From positions 397,598-461,597 of the forward strand of contig NZ_JAVFVS010000011.1 of assembly GCF_030929605.1 (NCBI RefSeq): DNA of 64,000 bases. Reading direction: 5' to 3'. Positions 41,441-50,810 of the stretch are shown here, piece by piece (position 1 is the stretch's first letter; each line of letters starts with the position of its first letter). The notes beneath the pieces are model-generated. The model worked only from the letters and a program-made list of their open reading frames with translations. It was not told where the DNA came from and did no database searches. The DNA comes from Flavobacterium sp. LHD-80 (GTDB lineage Bacteria; Bacteroidota; Bacteroidia; Flavobacteriales; Flavobacteriaceae). Both the position numbers and the translations under genes were made by a program.

Positions 41441-42301
41441 TTATCTAATTGTACCAATCTCTTTCCAAGTAACTAGCTGGATATTATTTTCTTTCAGTTT
41501 TGTTTCACATTCTTGACTTGTAAAAAAGTCAAAGTCAATTTGACGCCATTCTGAACCAAAATTAGGATGATTTACGGTGATTCCTTGCATTTCAAAATCA
41601 TCAAAAGCGGGATGAAGCAAGAAAACATTCAGTCCTGGAATTGCACTATCTAATGCTTTTTCGTAAGACTTTCTGAGTTCTCCTTTTTGAAAATCGCTAT
41701 AATATCCAATTAAAAGATTGTCAGCTAAAAGTATTTTTTCAAAATCATATTTTTCATCAGATAAAGTAATAGATTCTACAAAACCTTTATTGATAAAAAC
41801 AGGCAAATTGTATGTTTTCCCGAGTTCCTTGTAAATTTCTAAAATTTCAGGAGTTACACCAACACTGCACATGTGTGAGTCAAGATGTGTGGGCTGAATG
41901 CCAAAGTGCAAAGCTCTTTCGATTTGAGCCGTAAGTTCTTTTTTTATTTCAGAAAGTTTTGCGTTGTTTTTGAAATCTTGTCTGGTTTTATAGAAATAAC
42001 CATTTTGATCAACTAAACTGGGAACTTCAGATACAGGAAGAACTGGCCCGAATTTATAATTTTCCCATTCGCATGTCAAAGTCAAATGAACTCCGCAATC
42101 GTAATTTGGATTTTCTTTGGCGAATGTTGCCATTTCAAAAAACCACGGACAAGGTACCATTATACTATAGGAGTTTACAGATCCATTTTGGAGTGCTTTT
42201 ATAGTGGCCTGATTTTCTGAATGTGATAATCCTGCATCATCGGCATGAATGATTAATAGTTTGGTGTTTTCAGGATATCCGAGTTTTTGAGCTAAGTTCA
42301 T
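41441..42301 (-). CDS. ChbG/YdjC-family carbohydrate deacetylase
   Basis: This 286-residue enzyme has the metal-binding Asp pair D21-D22 (HADDAGLS), VHLTLT and THLDSHMCS, as in YdjC-type deacetylases that remove acetyl groups from diacetylchitobiose or similar sugars. The natural substrate is unknown; there are no chitin genes next to it. Confidence 0.87.
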   Translation of the reverse strand: MNLAQKLGYPENTKLLIIHADDAGLSHSENQATIKALQNGSVNSYSIMVPCPWFFEMATFAKENPNYDCGVHLTLTCEWENYKFGPVLPVSEVPSLVDQNGYFYKTRQDFKNNAKLSEIKKELTAQIERALHFGIQPTHLDSHMCSVGVTPEILEIYKELGKTYNLPVFINKGFVESITLSDEKYDFEKILLADNLLIGYYSDFQKGELRKSYEKALDSAIPGLNVFLLHPAFDDFEMQGITVNHPNFGSEWRQIDFDFFTSQECETKLKENNIQLVTWKEIGTIR

Positions 42302-42479
42302 TTTATTTTATTTTTTTTCGGTATTGCGTAAATGGCACGCGGATTTCGCAGATTTAAACGGATTTTATTTATGTATTGTAAAGAATCTTCTTTGCGGGGC
42401 TTCGACTTCGCTCAGCCTGACAATTACAGATTTATTCAAATTTAAAAATTTCTTATGAAGCTGTCACATCTTTTTTTTT

Positions 42480-42593
42480 GCGTTAGGGATAGAAGCGGCA
42501 TCCTTTTGTGACAACTGTCATGTCTTAATTAACAACAATATTTTCTGGAGCAAAAGATATAGCGGATAGCCCGACCGAAGGGAACGCCCAAAA
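42480..42593. repeat. dispersed repeat of GCGTTAGGG...GGGAACGCCC type, copy B
   Basis: Starts GCGTTAGGGATAGAAGCGGC and ends CCGAAGGGAACGCCCAAAA, like the copy at 24716. It lies in the 439-base gap before tgt, which also contains GGCTTCGACTTCGCTCAGCC (about 42397-42416) and AT-rich TCTAATT words, but no gene. Confidence 0.75.
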
Positions 42594-42712
42594 TAATTTT
42601 AGTTTCACGTTTAAAGTTTTTATAAAACATCAGTTTTTAAGTTGATGAGAACAATTATCTAATTGACAAATTTTCTAATTAGCTAATTAATTAGTTTTCC
42701 CTGAAATTAGCT

Positions 42713-42720
42713 TATCTTTG
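42713..42720 (+). promoter_or_regulatory. -7 promoter element TATCTTTG of tgt
   Basis: TATCTTTG fits TAnnTTTG and lies 20 bases before the tgt ATG. Confidence 0.5.
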
Positions 42721-42740
42721 CCGACTGAAAAAAGAAACAG

Positions 42741-43871
42741 ATGAAGTTTGATTTATTACAAAAAGATCCGCAATCTAAAGCTAGAGCGGGTAGTATTACT
42801 ACAGATCACGGCGTAATTGAAACGCCTATTTTTATGCCTGTTGGAACGGTTGCTTCTGTAAAAGGAGTGCATCAGCGTGAATTGAAAGAAGAAATTAATC
42901 CGGATATTATTCTTGGAAATACGTACCATTTATATTTGCGTCCGCAGACTGAGATTCTGGAAAAAGCAGGTGGATTGCATAAATTCATGAACTGGGATCG
43001 TAATATTTTGACTGATTCTGGAGGATATCAAGTATATTCTCTTTCGAATAATAGAAAAATTAAGGAAGAGGGAGTGAAGTTCAAATCGCATATTGATGGT
43101 TCATATCACTTTTTTACGCCGGAAAATGTAATGGAAATTCAACGTACAATTGGGGCCGATATTATTATGGCTTTTGACGAGTGTACGCCTTATCCTTGCG
43201 ATTATAGATATGCGCAAAGATCAATGCACATGACACACCGTTGGTTGGATCGTTGTATCAATCATTTAGATAAAGTCCCTTATAAATACGGTTACGAACA
43301 AACATTTTTCCCGATTGTTCAAGGAAGTACGTATAAAGATTTGCGTCGTCAATCAGCAGAATATATTGCAAATGCTGGACAGCAAGGAAATGCAATTGGT
43401 GGACTTTCTGTAGGTGAACCAGCTGAAGAAATGTACGCAATGACAGAAGTAGTTTGTGAAATTCTTCCAGAAGATAAACCTCGTTATTTAATGGGTGTTG
43501 GAACTCCAATTAATATTTTAGAAAATATTGCGTTAGGAATTGATATGTTCGACTGTGTTATGCCAACGCGTAATGCTAGAAACGGAATGTTGTTTACTGC
43601 AAATGGAACCATCAACATCAAAAATAAAAAATGGGAAGCTGATTTTTCTCCAATTGATGAAATGGGCCACACTTTTGTGGATACAGAATATACAAAAGCT
43701 TATTTACGTCACTTGTTTGCAGCCAACGAATATTTAGGAAAACAAATTGCAACCATTCATAATCTTGGTTTCTATATGTGGTTGGTTCGTGAAGCGAGAA
43801 AACATATCTTAGCAGGAGATTTTAGACCATGGAAAGAAATGATGGTTAAAAATATGAGCCAAAGACTTTAA
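42741..43871 (+). CDS. tgt: queuine tRNA-ribosyltransferase (tRNA-guanine transglycosylase)
   Basis: This 376-residue enzyme swaps guanine 34 for preQ1 in tRNAs with GUN anticodons. The active-site aspartates are there: D92 in TDSGGYQVYS and D271 in MFDCVMPTRNARNG. In the zinc site, however, the usual CxCxxC is absent: the stretch at 303-318 reads SPIDEMGHTFVDTEYT, with only the later histidine (H340 in TIHNLGF) kept. This may be a lineage form without zinc. Followed by a hairpin and the lptF/G gene. Confidence 0.95.
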   Translation: MKFDLLQKDPQSKARAGSITTDHGVIETPIFMPVGTVASVKGVHQRELKEEINPDIILGNTYHLYLRPQTEILEKAGGLHKFMNWDRNILTDSGGYQVYSLSNNRKIKEEGVKFKSHIDGSYHFFTPENVMEIQRTIGADIIMAFDECTPYPCDYRYAQRSMHMTHRWLDRCINHLDKVPYKYGYEQTFFPIVQGSTYKDLRRQSAEYIANAGQQGNAIGGLSVGEPAEEMYAMTEVVCEILPEDKPRYLMGVGTPINILENIALGIDMFDCVMPTRNARNGMLFTANGTINIKNKKWEADFSPIDEMGHTFVDTEYTKAYLRHLFAANEYLGKQIATIHNLGFYMWLVREARKHILAGDFRPWKEMMVKNMSQRL

Positions 43872-43878
43872 ATAAAAA

Positions 43879-43941
43879 GTTTCAAGTTTTAGGTTTCAGG
43901 TTTCACGTTCTCTGCAGAACTTGAAACCTGAAACTTGAAAC
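43879..43941. repeat. hairpin built from GTTTCAG heptamers
   Basis: GTTTCAAGTTTTAGGTTTCA at the left pairs with its near-complement at the right (ending CCTGAAACTTGAAAC) around TCTGCA. The words are the heptamers of the arrays at 22419 and 22641. It lies between tgt and lptF/G. Confidence 0.8.
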
Positions 43942-43959
43942 AAAACAAACAAAAGATAT

Positions 43960-45048
43960 ATGCTGACAATAATAGATAAGTATATTTTAAAAAGATATTT
44001 AGCCACTTTTTCGGTGATGATCTTGTTATTTATTCCGATTGGGATTGTAATTGACGTTTCTGAAAAGGTGAACAAAATGTTGGAGAACAAGATTCCGTTT
44101 ATGGATATTGCGCTCTATTACTACAACTTTACTATTTATTTTGCGAATTCTCTTTTTCCGATATTTTTGTTTTTGTCGGTAATTTGGTTTACTTCAAAAT
44201 TGGCTAATAATACAGAGATTATTGCCATTTTAAGTTCTGGAATTTCATTTACACGTTTTTTAAGACCTTATATTATTGGCGCTTCCATCGTTTCGGTTTT
44301 TGTGCTTTTAATGGGATTTTTTATTGTTCCGGCAGCAAGTGAAGGTTTCAATAACTTCAGATATACCTATTTAAAAGGAAATGGAAAGGAATTAATGCGT
44401 GGCGAAAATACGAATGTGTACCGCCAAATTAATGATCACGATTTTATTTTTGTAAACAGTTTTAACGAAGAGTCAAAAACAGCGTTTAATTTTACCTTGG
44501 AGCATTTTGAAAAGGAAAAAATGACGTACAAAATTTCGGCAAGCCGAATTAAATGGGATCCTAAAAAGAGAATATACGTTTTGTATGATTATACTAAAAG
44601 AACGGTTGGTGAACTGAATGATATAATTGAAAAAGTTCCTGAAAAAGAGGTTAAGTTTAAATTTGAATTGGCCGATTTAACACCGGTTGTTTACATTGCC
44701 GAAACACTTTCACTTGGAAAACTGATCGATTTTATTGAAAAAGAAAGAAAAAGAGGTTCAGGAAATATCAATACTTATTTGGTTGTACTTTATAAAAAAT
44801 ATAGTGTACCAGTTTCGGCCTTTATTTTGACTATTATTGCCGTTGCGGTTTCGTCTATGAAACGTCGTGGCGGAATGGGAACCAATTTGGCAATCGGAAT
44901 TGCAATTGCTTTCTCATTTGTGTTCTTTGATAAAATATTTGGAACCCTTGCCGAAAAATCTACATTCTCACCTTTATTAGCTGTTTGGTTCCCGAATATT
45001 GTTTTCGGAATTTTAGCAGTTTACTTACTACGTAATGCGAAACGATAA
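43960..45048 (+). CDS. lptG: LptF/LptG-family LPS export permease
   Basis: This 362-residue protein has an N-terminal membrane pair, a large periplasmic domain and C-terminal membrane segments, as in YjgP/YjgQ (IIDKYILKRYLATF, ILSSGISFTRFLRPYIIGAS, FGTLAEKSTFSPLLAVWFPN). It helps move LPS from the inner membrane. The next gene overlaps by 14 bases. Confidence 0.88.
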   Translation: MLTIIDKYILKRYLATFSVMILLFIPIGIVIDVSEKVNKMLENKIPFMDIALYYYNFTIYFANSLFPIFLFLSVIWFTSKLANNTEIIAILSSGISFTRFLRPYIIGASIVSVFVLLMGFFIVPAASEGFNNFRYTYLKGNGKELMRGENTNVYRQINDHDFIFVNSFNEESKTAFNFTLEHFEKEKMTYKISASRIKWDPKKRIYVLYDYTKRTVGELNDIIEKVPEKEVKFKFELADLTPVVYIAETLSLGKLIDFIEKERKRGSGNINTYLVVLYKKYSVPVSAFILTIIAVAVSSMKRRGGMGTNLAIGIAIAFSFVFFDKIFGTLAEKSTFSPLLAVWFPNIVFGILAVYLLRNAKR

Positions 45049-45922
45049 TTTAAAAAGTTATTTAAATCTTCATTTAATTGTTTTTATCTGGGGTTTTACA
45101 GCCATTTTGGGCGCTCTTATCACAATTGATGCTGATAATTTAGTTTGGTTTAGAATGCTTCTTGCCATGATTTTTTTAGGAGCATTTATTATTTATAAAA
45201 AACAATCTTTTCAAGTTCCAATAAAAGAACTTTTTAAACTGATTTTTGTTGGTTTGCTGATTGCCCTGCATTGGATTTTCTTTTTTAAAGCGATTCATGT
45301 CTCCAATGTTTCCATCACGCTTTCAATATTTTCTTTAGGTGCATTTTTTGCCTCTTTATTAGAACCGCTTTTTTACGGACGAAAAATTTTGTTTTACGAA
45401 GTTTTCTTCGGATTGATTATTATCGCTGGACTTGGATTAATATTGCAGGTCGAAATTAAATATCTTACAGGTGTTTATTATGCTTTGGCAGCGATAATTC
45501 TGGGCGTTGTGTTTACTTTATTGAACGGGAAATTAATCGCAGATCACGAACCTTCAGTTATTACATTTTATGAATTTGGTGCCGGAGTTTTTTTCATCAC
45601 CATTTATTTTTTATTTCAAGGAAAATTTACCGCCGATTTTTTTACATTATCGTTAAATAATTGGATTTTATTGCTTGTTTTGGCTTCGATTTGCACGGCT
45701 TATGCTTTTACAGCATCTGTAAAAGTTATGCAACGATTAACTCCTTATACCGTAATGTTAACCACTAATTTAGAGCCAGTTTACGGAATTATGCTAGCTT
45801 ATTTTATTCTTGGCGGAAAAGAAAAAATGAGCACCGAATTTTATATTGGTGCCGTCATAATCATCATTACTGTTATTTTAAATGGCGTTTTTAAACATTA
45901 TAAAAACAAGAAAGAAGTGTAA
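45035..45922 (+). CDS. EamA/DMT-superfamily transporter
   Basis: This 295-residue protein has about ten membrane helices as two EamA repeats (FIWGFTAILGALITIDADNL, and the C-terminal NLEPVYGIMLAYFILGGKEK). Substrate unknown. It overlaps the lptG gene by 14 bases and is probably translated from the same mRNA. Confidence 0.87.
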   Translation: MRNDNLKSYLNLHLIVFIWGFTAILGALITIDADNLVWFRMLLAMIFLGAFIIYKKQSFQVPIKELFKLIFVGLLIALHWIFFFKAIHVSNVSITLSIFSLGAFFASLLEPLFYGRKILFYEVFFGLIIIAGLGLILQVEIKYLTGVYYALAAIILGVVFTLLNGKLIADHEPSVITFYEFGAGVFFITIYFLFQGKFTADFFTLSLNNWILLLVLASICTAYAFTASVKVMQRLTPYTVMLTTNLEPVYGIMLAYFILGGKEKMSTEFYIGAVIIIITVILNGVFKHYKNKKEV

Positions 45923-45994
45923 TAGTTTACTTATCTTTTAATTCACATTTTGATACTTTACTAACAATTAACTATGCCAATGATATAATATTTT

Positions 45995-46002
45995 TATATT
46001 TG
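45995..46002 (+). promoter_or_regulatory. -7 promoter element TATATTTG of accA
   Basis: TATATTTG lies 32 bases before the accA ATG and is a perfect TAnnTTTG match. Confidence 0.6.
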
Positions 46003-46034
46003 CGGTTCGATTTAAAAACAAAATTCAAAAATCC

Positions 46035-46988
46035 ATGGAATATTTAGATTTTGAGCTTCCAATCAAAGAACTTGAAGACCAGTTACAAAAGTGTGTAATA
46101 ATTGGAAAAGAATCTGAGGTTGATGTAACAGCAACTTGCAAGGAAATCAACAAAAAATTAGTAGAAACTAAGAAAGAAATATATAAAAACCTTACGGCTT
46201 GGCAGCGTGTACAATTGTCAAGGCACCCAAATAGACCTTATACTTTAGATTATATCAGAGCAATTTGCGGTGATACTTTTTTAGAGCTTCACGGAGATAG
46301 AAGTTTTAAAGATGATAAAGCGATGGTTGGTGGTCTTGGAAAAATAAACGGTCAGTCGTTTATGATTGTTGGTCAGCAAAAAGGTTTTAATACAAAAACA
46401 CGTCAGTACCGTAATTTTGGTATGGCAAATCCAGAAGGATACCGTAAAGCTTTGCGTTTAATGAAAATGGCGGAGAAATTCGGAATTCCAGTTCTTACTT
46501 TAGTTGATACCCCGGGTGCATACCCAGGTCTTGAAGCTGAAGAAAGAGGACAGGGTGAAGCTATCGCAAGAAACATTTTTGAAATGGTTCGTTTACAAGT
46601 GCCAATCATTACAATTATTGTTGGTGAAGGTGCTTCAGGAGGAGCTTTAGGAATTGGTGTTGGAGATAGAGTTTTCATGTTAGAGAATACTTGGTATTCT
46701 GTAATTTCTCCAGAATCTTGTTCTTCAATTTTATGGAAAAGCTGGGAGTACAAAGAACGTGCTGCCGATGCTTTGAAATTGACTTCATCTGATATGAAAA
46801 AACAAAAATTAGTTGATGATGTTATTCCAGAACCACTTGGCGGAGCACACTACGACCGCGAGACTACTTTTAAAACAGTAGCGGAATATATTACCAAAGG
46901 ATATAACGAATTGAAAGACTTATCAACAGCTGACTTAATTGCCCAAAGAATGGACAAATACAGCAATATGGGGGAGTTTAAAGAGTAA
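46035..46988 (+). CDS. accA: acetyl-CoA carboxylase carboxyltransferase subunit alpha
   Basis: This 317-residue subunit helps make malonyl-CoA for fatty-acid synthesis. It has the carboxyltransferase motifs LHGDRSFKDDKAMVGGLGKI, TLVDTPGAYPGLEAEERGQG and GEGASGGALGIGVGDRVFM. Length is typical. It is monocistronic with its own terminator. Confidence 0.96.
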   Translation: MEYLDFELPIKELEDQLQKCVIIGKESEVDVTATCKEINKKLVETKKEIYKNLTAWQRVQLSRHPNRPYTLDYIRAICGDTFLELHGDRSFKDDKAMVGGLGKINGQSFMIVGQQKGFNTKTRQYRNFGMANPEGYRKALRLMKMAEKFGIPVLTLVDTPGAYPGLEAEERGQGEAIARNIFEMVRLQVPIITIIVGEGASGGALGIGVGDRVFMLENTWYSVISPESCSSILWKSWEYKERAADALKLTSSDMKKQKLVDDVIPEPLGGAHYDRETTFKTVAEYITKGYNELKDLSTADLIAQRMDKYSNMGEFKE

Positions 46989-47005
46989 ATTCATTTAATA
47001 TGATT

Positions 47006-47042
47006 AAAAATCCGAAGCCCTGCGGTTTCGGATTTTTTTTTG
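47006..47042 (+). terminator. intrinsic terminator of accA
   Basis: AAATCCGAAGCC / GGTTTCGGATTT stem followed by a long T run. Confidence 0.9.
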
Positions 47043-47128
47043 GTTATCAACAAAAAAACTTATTTATAAACATAAAACTAGTTATAACTCGATAGCAGAT
47101 TTTTTTTAAATTTTGCTACTTTCGCTAT

Positions 47129-48673
47129 ATGGAAAATTTCAAAAATGTAAACCCTGTAAAGGTAGATAAAACCACTATTATTAATCTTGAAAAAGGAAAA
47201 CTTCCTCCGCAAGTAATTGATCTTGAAGAGGCTGTTCTTGGAGCGATGATGATTGATAAAAAGGGGGTAGATGATGTAATTGATATTTTACAGCCTGATG
47301 CTTTTTACAAAGACGCACACAAACATATTTTTGAAGCGATTTTACAGCTTTTTACCGAAACACAGCCAATCGATTTGTTGACTGTTTCGACACAGTTGAA
47401 GAAAAATGGAAAGCTAGATGTAGCGGGTGGTGATTTTTATTTGATTCAGCTTACGCAGAAAATTGCTTCGTCTGCGCATATCGAATTTCACTCGCGTATT
47501 ATTCTGCAAAAATTCATTCAAAGAAGTTTGATCAGAATTTCTTCTGAAATTATCGAGGAATCGTATGATGAAACTACAGATGTTTTTGATTTATTAGATA
47601 AAGCCGAATCTAAATTATACGAAGTAACTCAGGGAAATATCAAGCGTAGTTCTGAAACTGCGCAGAGTTTGGTTCTTCAAGCGAAAAAACGTATTGAAGA
47701 AATTGCTGGAAAAGAAGGTTTGAGTGGTATCGCAACTGGTTTTGAAAAATTAGATGAGGTAACTTCAGGTTGGCAGCCTTCGGATTTGATTATTATTGCG
47801 GCTCGTCCAGGTATGGGTAAAACGGCTTTCGTACTTTCGATGGCACGAAATGTTGCTATTCAGTTTGGACATGCGGTTGCGGTTTTCTCTCTGGAGATGG
47901 CCTCAGTTCAGTTGATTACGAGGCTTATTTCTTCGGAAACAGGATTGTCTTCTGAAAAATTAAGAACAGGAAAATTAGAAAAACACGAATGGGAGCAATT
48001 AAGTACTAAAGTTAAAGACTTAGAAAAAGCACCATTATTTATTGATGATACACCTTCGCTTTCGATATTTGATTTACGTGCAAAATGCCGTCGTTTGGCT
48101 TCGCAACACGGAATTAAATTAATCATTATCGACTACTTGCAGTTAATGACTGCGGGAGGAAACGGAAAAGGAGGAGGAAACCGTGAGCAGGAAATCTCGA
48201 CAATTTCTCGAAACTTAAAAGCTTTGGCAAAAGAGCTTAACGTTCCGGTTATTGCACTTTCTCAGTTGTCGCGTGCTGTTGAAACCCGTGGATCTAGTAA
48301 GCGACCTTTACTTTCGGATCTTCGTGAATCTGGAGCGATTGAGCAGGATGCCGATATTGTATCGTTTATTTATCGTCCTGAATATTATAAAATTGAAGAG
48401 TGGGATGATGATGAGGCATCTCCAACAGCAGGTCAAGCTGAGTTTATTATAGCCAAACACCGTAATGGTGGTTTGGAGAACATTCGTTTGAAATTCTTAG
48501 GACACTTAGGTAAGTTTGATAATCTTGAAGAATTTAGCGGTGGATTTGACGATTTGCCTTCAAAAATGAATCATGACGATAATCCGTTCATTACTAAAAA
48601 TCTTCCTTCTGCCAATGAAGCTTTTGGAAGCAATCTCAACGATGACGATGATGACAGTGATGTGCCATTCTAA
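47129..48673 (+). CDS. dnaB: replicative DNA helicase
   Basis: This 514-residue helicase has the N-terminal DnaB domain (LEEAVLGAMMIDKKGVDDVI), linker and a RecA-like motor with Walker A RPGMGKTAF, Walker B IIIDYLQLM and the arginine-finger-type region RESGAIEQDADIVSFIYR. The acidic tail ends DDDDDSDVPF. It unwinds the fork in replication. Confidence 0.97.
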   Translation: MENFKNVNPVKVDKTTIINLEKGKLPPQVIDLEEAVLGAMMIDKKGVDDVIDILQPDAFYKDAHKHIFEAILQLFTETQPIDLLTVSTQLKKNGKLDVAGGDFYLIQLTQKIASSAHIEFHSRIILQKFIQRSLIRISSEIIEESYDETTDVFDLLDKAESKLYEVTQGNIKRSSETAQSLVLQAKKRIEEIAGKEGLSGIATGFEKLDEVTSGWQPSDLIIIAARPGMGKTAFVLSMARNVAIQFGHAVAVFSLEMASVQLITRLISSETGLSSEKLRTGKLEKHEWEQLSTKVKDLEKAPLFIDDTPSLSIFDLRAKCRRLASQHGIKLIIIDYLQLMTAGGNGKGGGNREQEISTISRNLKALAKELNVPVIALSQLSRAVETRGSSKRPLLSDLRESGAIEQDADIVSFIYRPEYYKIEEWDDDEASPTAGQAEFIIAKHRNGGLENIRLKFLGHLGKFDNLEEFSGGFDDLPSKMNHDDNPFITKNLPSANEAFGSNLNDDDDDSDVPF

Positions 48674-48681
48674 ATACAATT

Positions 48682-48709
48682 TAAAAACCTTTTTATAAGG
48701 TTTTTTTTA
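48682..48709 (+). terminator. intrinsic terminator of dnaB
   Basis: AAAAACCTT / AAGGTTTTT with a further T run. Confidence 0.8.
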
Positions 48710-48807
48710 TGTCTTAATGTTAAATTTATTAATAAAATTCAGTAGATTAGCCAATCGATTGCTAAACAATCGGCTAATTAACTGTAACCAATAAACAAAT
48801 TTATATT

Positions 48808-49194
48808 ATGGCAACTGAAAGATTACCAGAAAAAGACACTAACATTCCATTAGAAGTAGCTCAAACTTGGGTAGCAAGTTGGAAAAAACAAACTGATGAA
48901 GAAACTGCTAAAAAACGCGTTAATTCATTTTTAATTCCTAAAGTTAATTTAGAAAAACTTTTAGACCAAGGAATTGATGCAGCCAGAGCTTATATAGGTA
49001 TAAATGAGAAAGGTCTTCAAACTTTAATGTTCGTTGGAACAACTTACAATGAAGAAACGAAAATTTATGAAGATCAAATCCCAGGCTATCACAATTCTGC
49101 CAAATCTTATGGAGATGGCGATGCAGGAATTTATGATTTTACGCAACCGAGCCCACCTACAACAGGAGATGATGAAAGTCCAATGAATCAGTAA
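48808..49194 (+). CDS. conserved-looking cytoplasmic protein of unknown function
   Basis: This 128-residue soluble protein (PLEVAQTWVASWKKQTDEET, IPKVNLEKLLDQGIDAARAY, QTLMFVGTTYNE) has no signal or membrane segment and no family I can name. The next gene starts five bases after its stop, so they are likely one operon. Confidence 0.65.
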   Translation: MATERLPEKDTNIPLEVAQTWVASWKKQTDEETAKKRVNSFLIPKVNLEKLLDQGIDAARAYIGINEKGLQTLMFVGTTYNEETKIYEDQIPGYHNSAKSYGDGDAGIYDFTQPSPPTTGDDESPMNQ

Positions 49195-49199
49195 TTTAA

Positions 49200-49841
49200 A
49201 TGCGTGCATTTCTTATAGATTTTGGACATTTACTTTTGGGGTTAAACTTTATTTTGTATGCAATAGGTTTTTTTAAAAATGGAAAAAGCTACAAAATTTT
49301 TACTGTCTATCTTTTCTTGATTATTGTTGTTGAGCTTACTTCCAGCATCTTATTAAAATTGCATGAGCCTAATTTATTTATGTCTCATTTTTATTTTATT
49401 GGACAGTTTATTCTGTTAAGCTTGTTTTATTTAAACTTGACAAAAGATGAGTTTCAAAAGAAAACTATAAAAATAGGCTTTATATTAGTTTTATTGACCT
49501 TGGCGATTCAATATGGACTAAAATCGGACTTGTTTTTCAAATTCAATTTATATGAAATTTTTATTACTTCATTTTTATTGATTATATATTCGGTATTTCA
49601 TTTTTACAATATGTTGGATGATAAAAAAGAATTTTATTATATCAACATGGGAATTTTGTTATATCTGTTTGCTAGTACAATTTTATTTCTAATAGGAAAC
49701 TTGACGGCAAAATTCAGTAAAGATTTTAGCATGATAACTTGGACTATAAACGCAATTTTGGTTGTAGTTTATCATTTGTTTTTCTTGTACGAATGGAAGG
49801 TGAATTATTTTAAAAGAGAAAAAGCACAAATCACAGATTAA
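49200..49841 (+). CDS. multi-pass membrane protein of unknown function
   Basis: This 213-residue protein has about six or seven membrane helices and little else. It lies between a small soluble protein and a sensor kinase that has no sensory domain, so it may be a membrane sensor partner; that is inference. A terminator at 49852-49888 separates it from the kinase. Confidence 0.65.
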   Translation: MRAFLIDFGHLLLGLNFILYAIGFFKNGKSYKIFTVYLFLIIVVELTSSILLKLHEPNLFMSHFYFIGQFILLSLFYLNLTKDEFQKKTIKIGFILVLLTLAIQYGLKSDLFFKFNLYEIFITSFLLIIYSVFHFYNMLDDKKEFYYINMGILLYLFASTILFLIGNLTAKFSKDFSMITWTINAILVVVYHLFFLYEWKVNYFKREKAQITD

Positions 49842-49851
49842 AAACTTAAAA

Positions 49852-49888
49852 CCTTTGGCTTCTTTCATAGTGTGCCAAAGGTTTTTTA
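49852..49888 (+). terminator. intrinsic terminator
   Basis: AAACCTTTGGC / GCCAAAGGTTT stem followed by a T run, downstream of the multi-pass protein. Confidence 0.8.
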
Positions 49889-49904
49889 ATAATAATTAAA
49901 ACGT

Positions 49905-50696
49905 ATGAGCCCAAAAGCAATCTCAGAATCAGAAATTGTTGCAACTGCAATTTTTAGCTGTGTTTCTTTCCTATTGATGGGTCTTGTTTTGATCTTGTTT
50001 TTTTATTTTTCTCGAAAGAAAATAACTCAGAAGGAATTAGAAAAAAGAGATCTAGAAATTCAGTATCAAAAAGAACAATTACATGCTATTATTGTAACTC
50101 AAGAAGAAGAACGAAAACGTATAGCACAAGATTTGCACGACGATATTAGTTCTAAGCTGAATATTGTTTCTTTGAATACACATTTATTATCGGCTTCAAA
50201 CTTGACCGAAGCGGAAACAAAAGAAATCACAGGTAATATTATAAGCCTTACGACTAAAGCTTTAGAGAATTCTCGAAAAATAGCACACAATTTGTTGCCT
50301 CCTGTTTTTGAAAAATTTGGATTGAGTGCCGGTGTACAAGAATTATGTGCAGAATTTGAAACTAGTAAACTGGTTAAGGTTCATTATAAAAATACGGTCG
50401 ATTTTGATGATAATGATATTGATCGCCAATTGCATGTTTTCAGGATTCTTCAGGAGTTTATGAATAATTCAATCCGACACGGAAAAGCAAGTGAAATCAA
50501 AATTTCTTTTTCTGAAGAAAATGGAATTGTGACTTGTAATTATGAAGACAACGGAATTGGTTTTGATAGTAAAAGTGATGAAAATCAAAAAGGCCTTGGA
50601 ATGAAAAATATTGACAGCCGTATTTCTTTCTTGAAAGGAACTATTCAAATTTCTTCAGAAATAAATAAAGGTTTCGCTGCAAATTTCACCTTTTAA
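49905..50696 (+). CDS. NarL-type sensor histidine kinase without sensor domain
   Basis: This 263-residue kinase has one membrane helix (about 13-35), a HisKA_3 dimerisation part with phosphoacceptor H78 (EEERKRIAQDLHDDISSKLN) and a HATPase domain (EFMNNSIRHGKASEIKIS, DNGIGF, GLGMKNIDSRI). The phosphate acceptor is probably the response regulator 114 bases downstream. There is no periplasmic domain, so the signal must come by another route. Confidence 0.9.
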   Translation: MSPKAISESEIVATAIFSCVSFLLMGLVLILFFYFSRKKITQKELEKRDLEIQYQKEQLHAIIVTQEEERKRIAQDLHDDISSKLNIVSLNTHLLSASNLTEAETKEITGNIISLTTKALENSRKIAHNLLPPVFEKFGLSAGVQELCAEFETSKLVKVHYKNTVDFDDNDIDRQLHVFRILQEFMNNSIRHGKASEIKISFSEENGIVTCNYEDNGIGFDSKSDENQKGLGMKNIDSRISFLKGTIQISSEINKGFAANFTF

Positions 50697-50810
50697 GTTA
50701 AAATCGTGTGTTTTTTGTAGAATTAAATCGACATTCTAGATTTCTGCGAGTATTGTTTGAGACATATTTTGTAAATTCGGCAAACCAAACGACCAAAAAC
50801 AGAATAAAAA

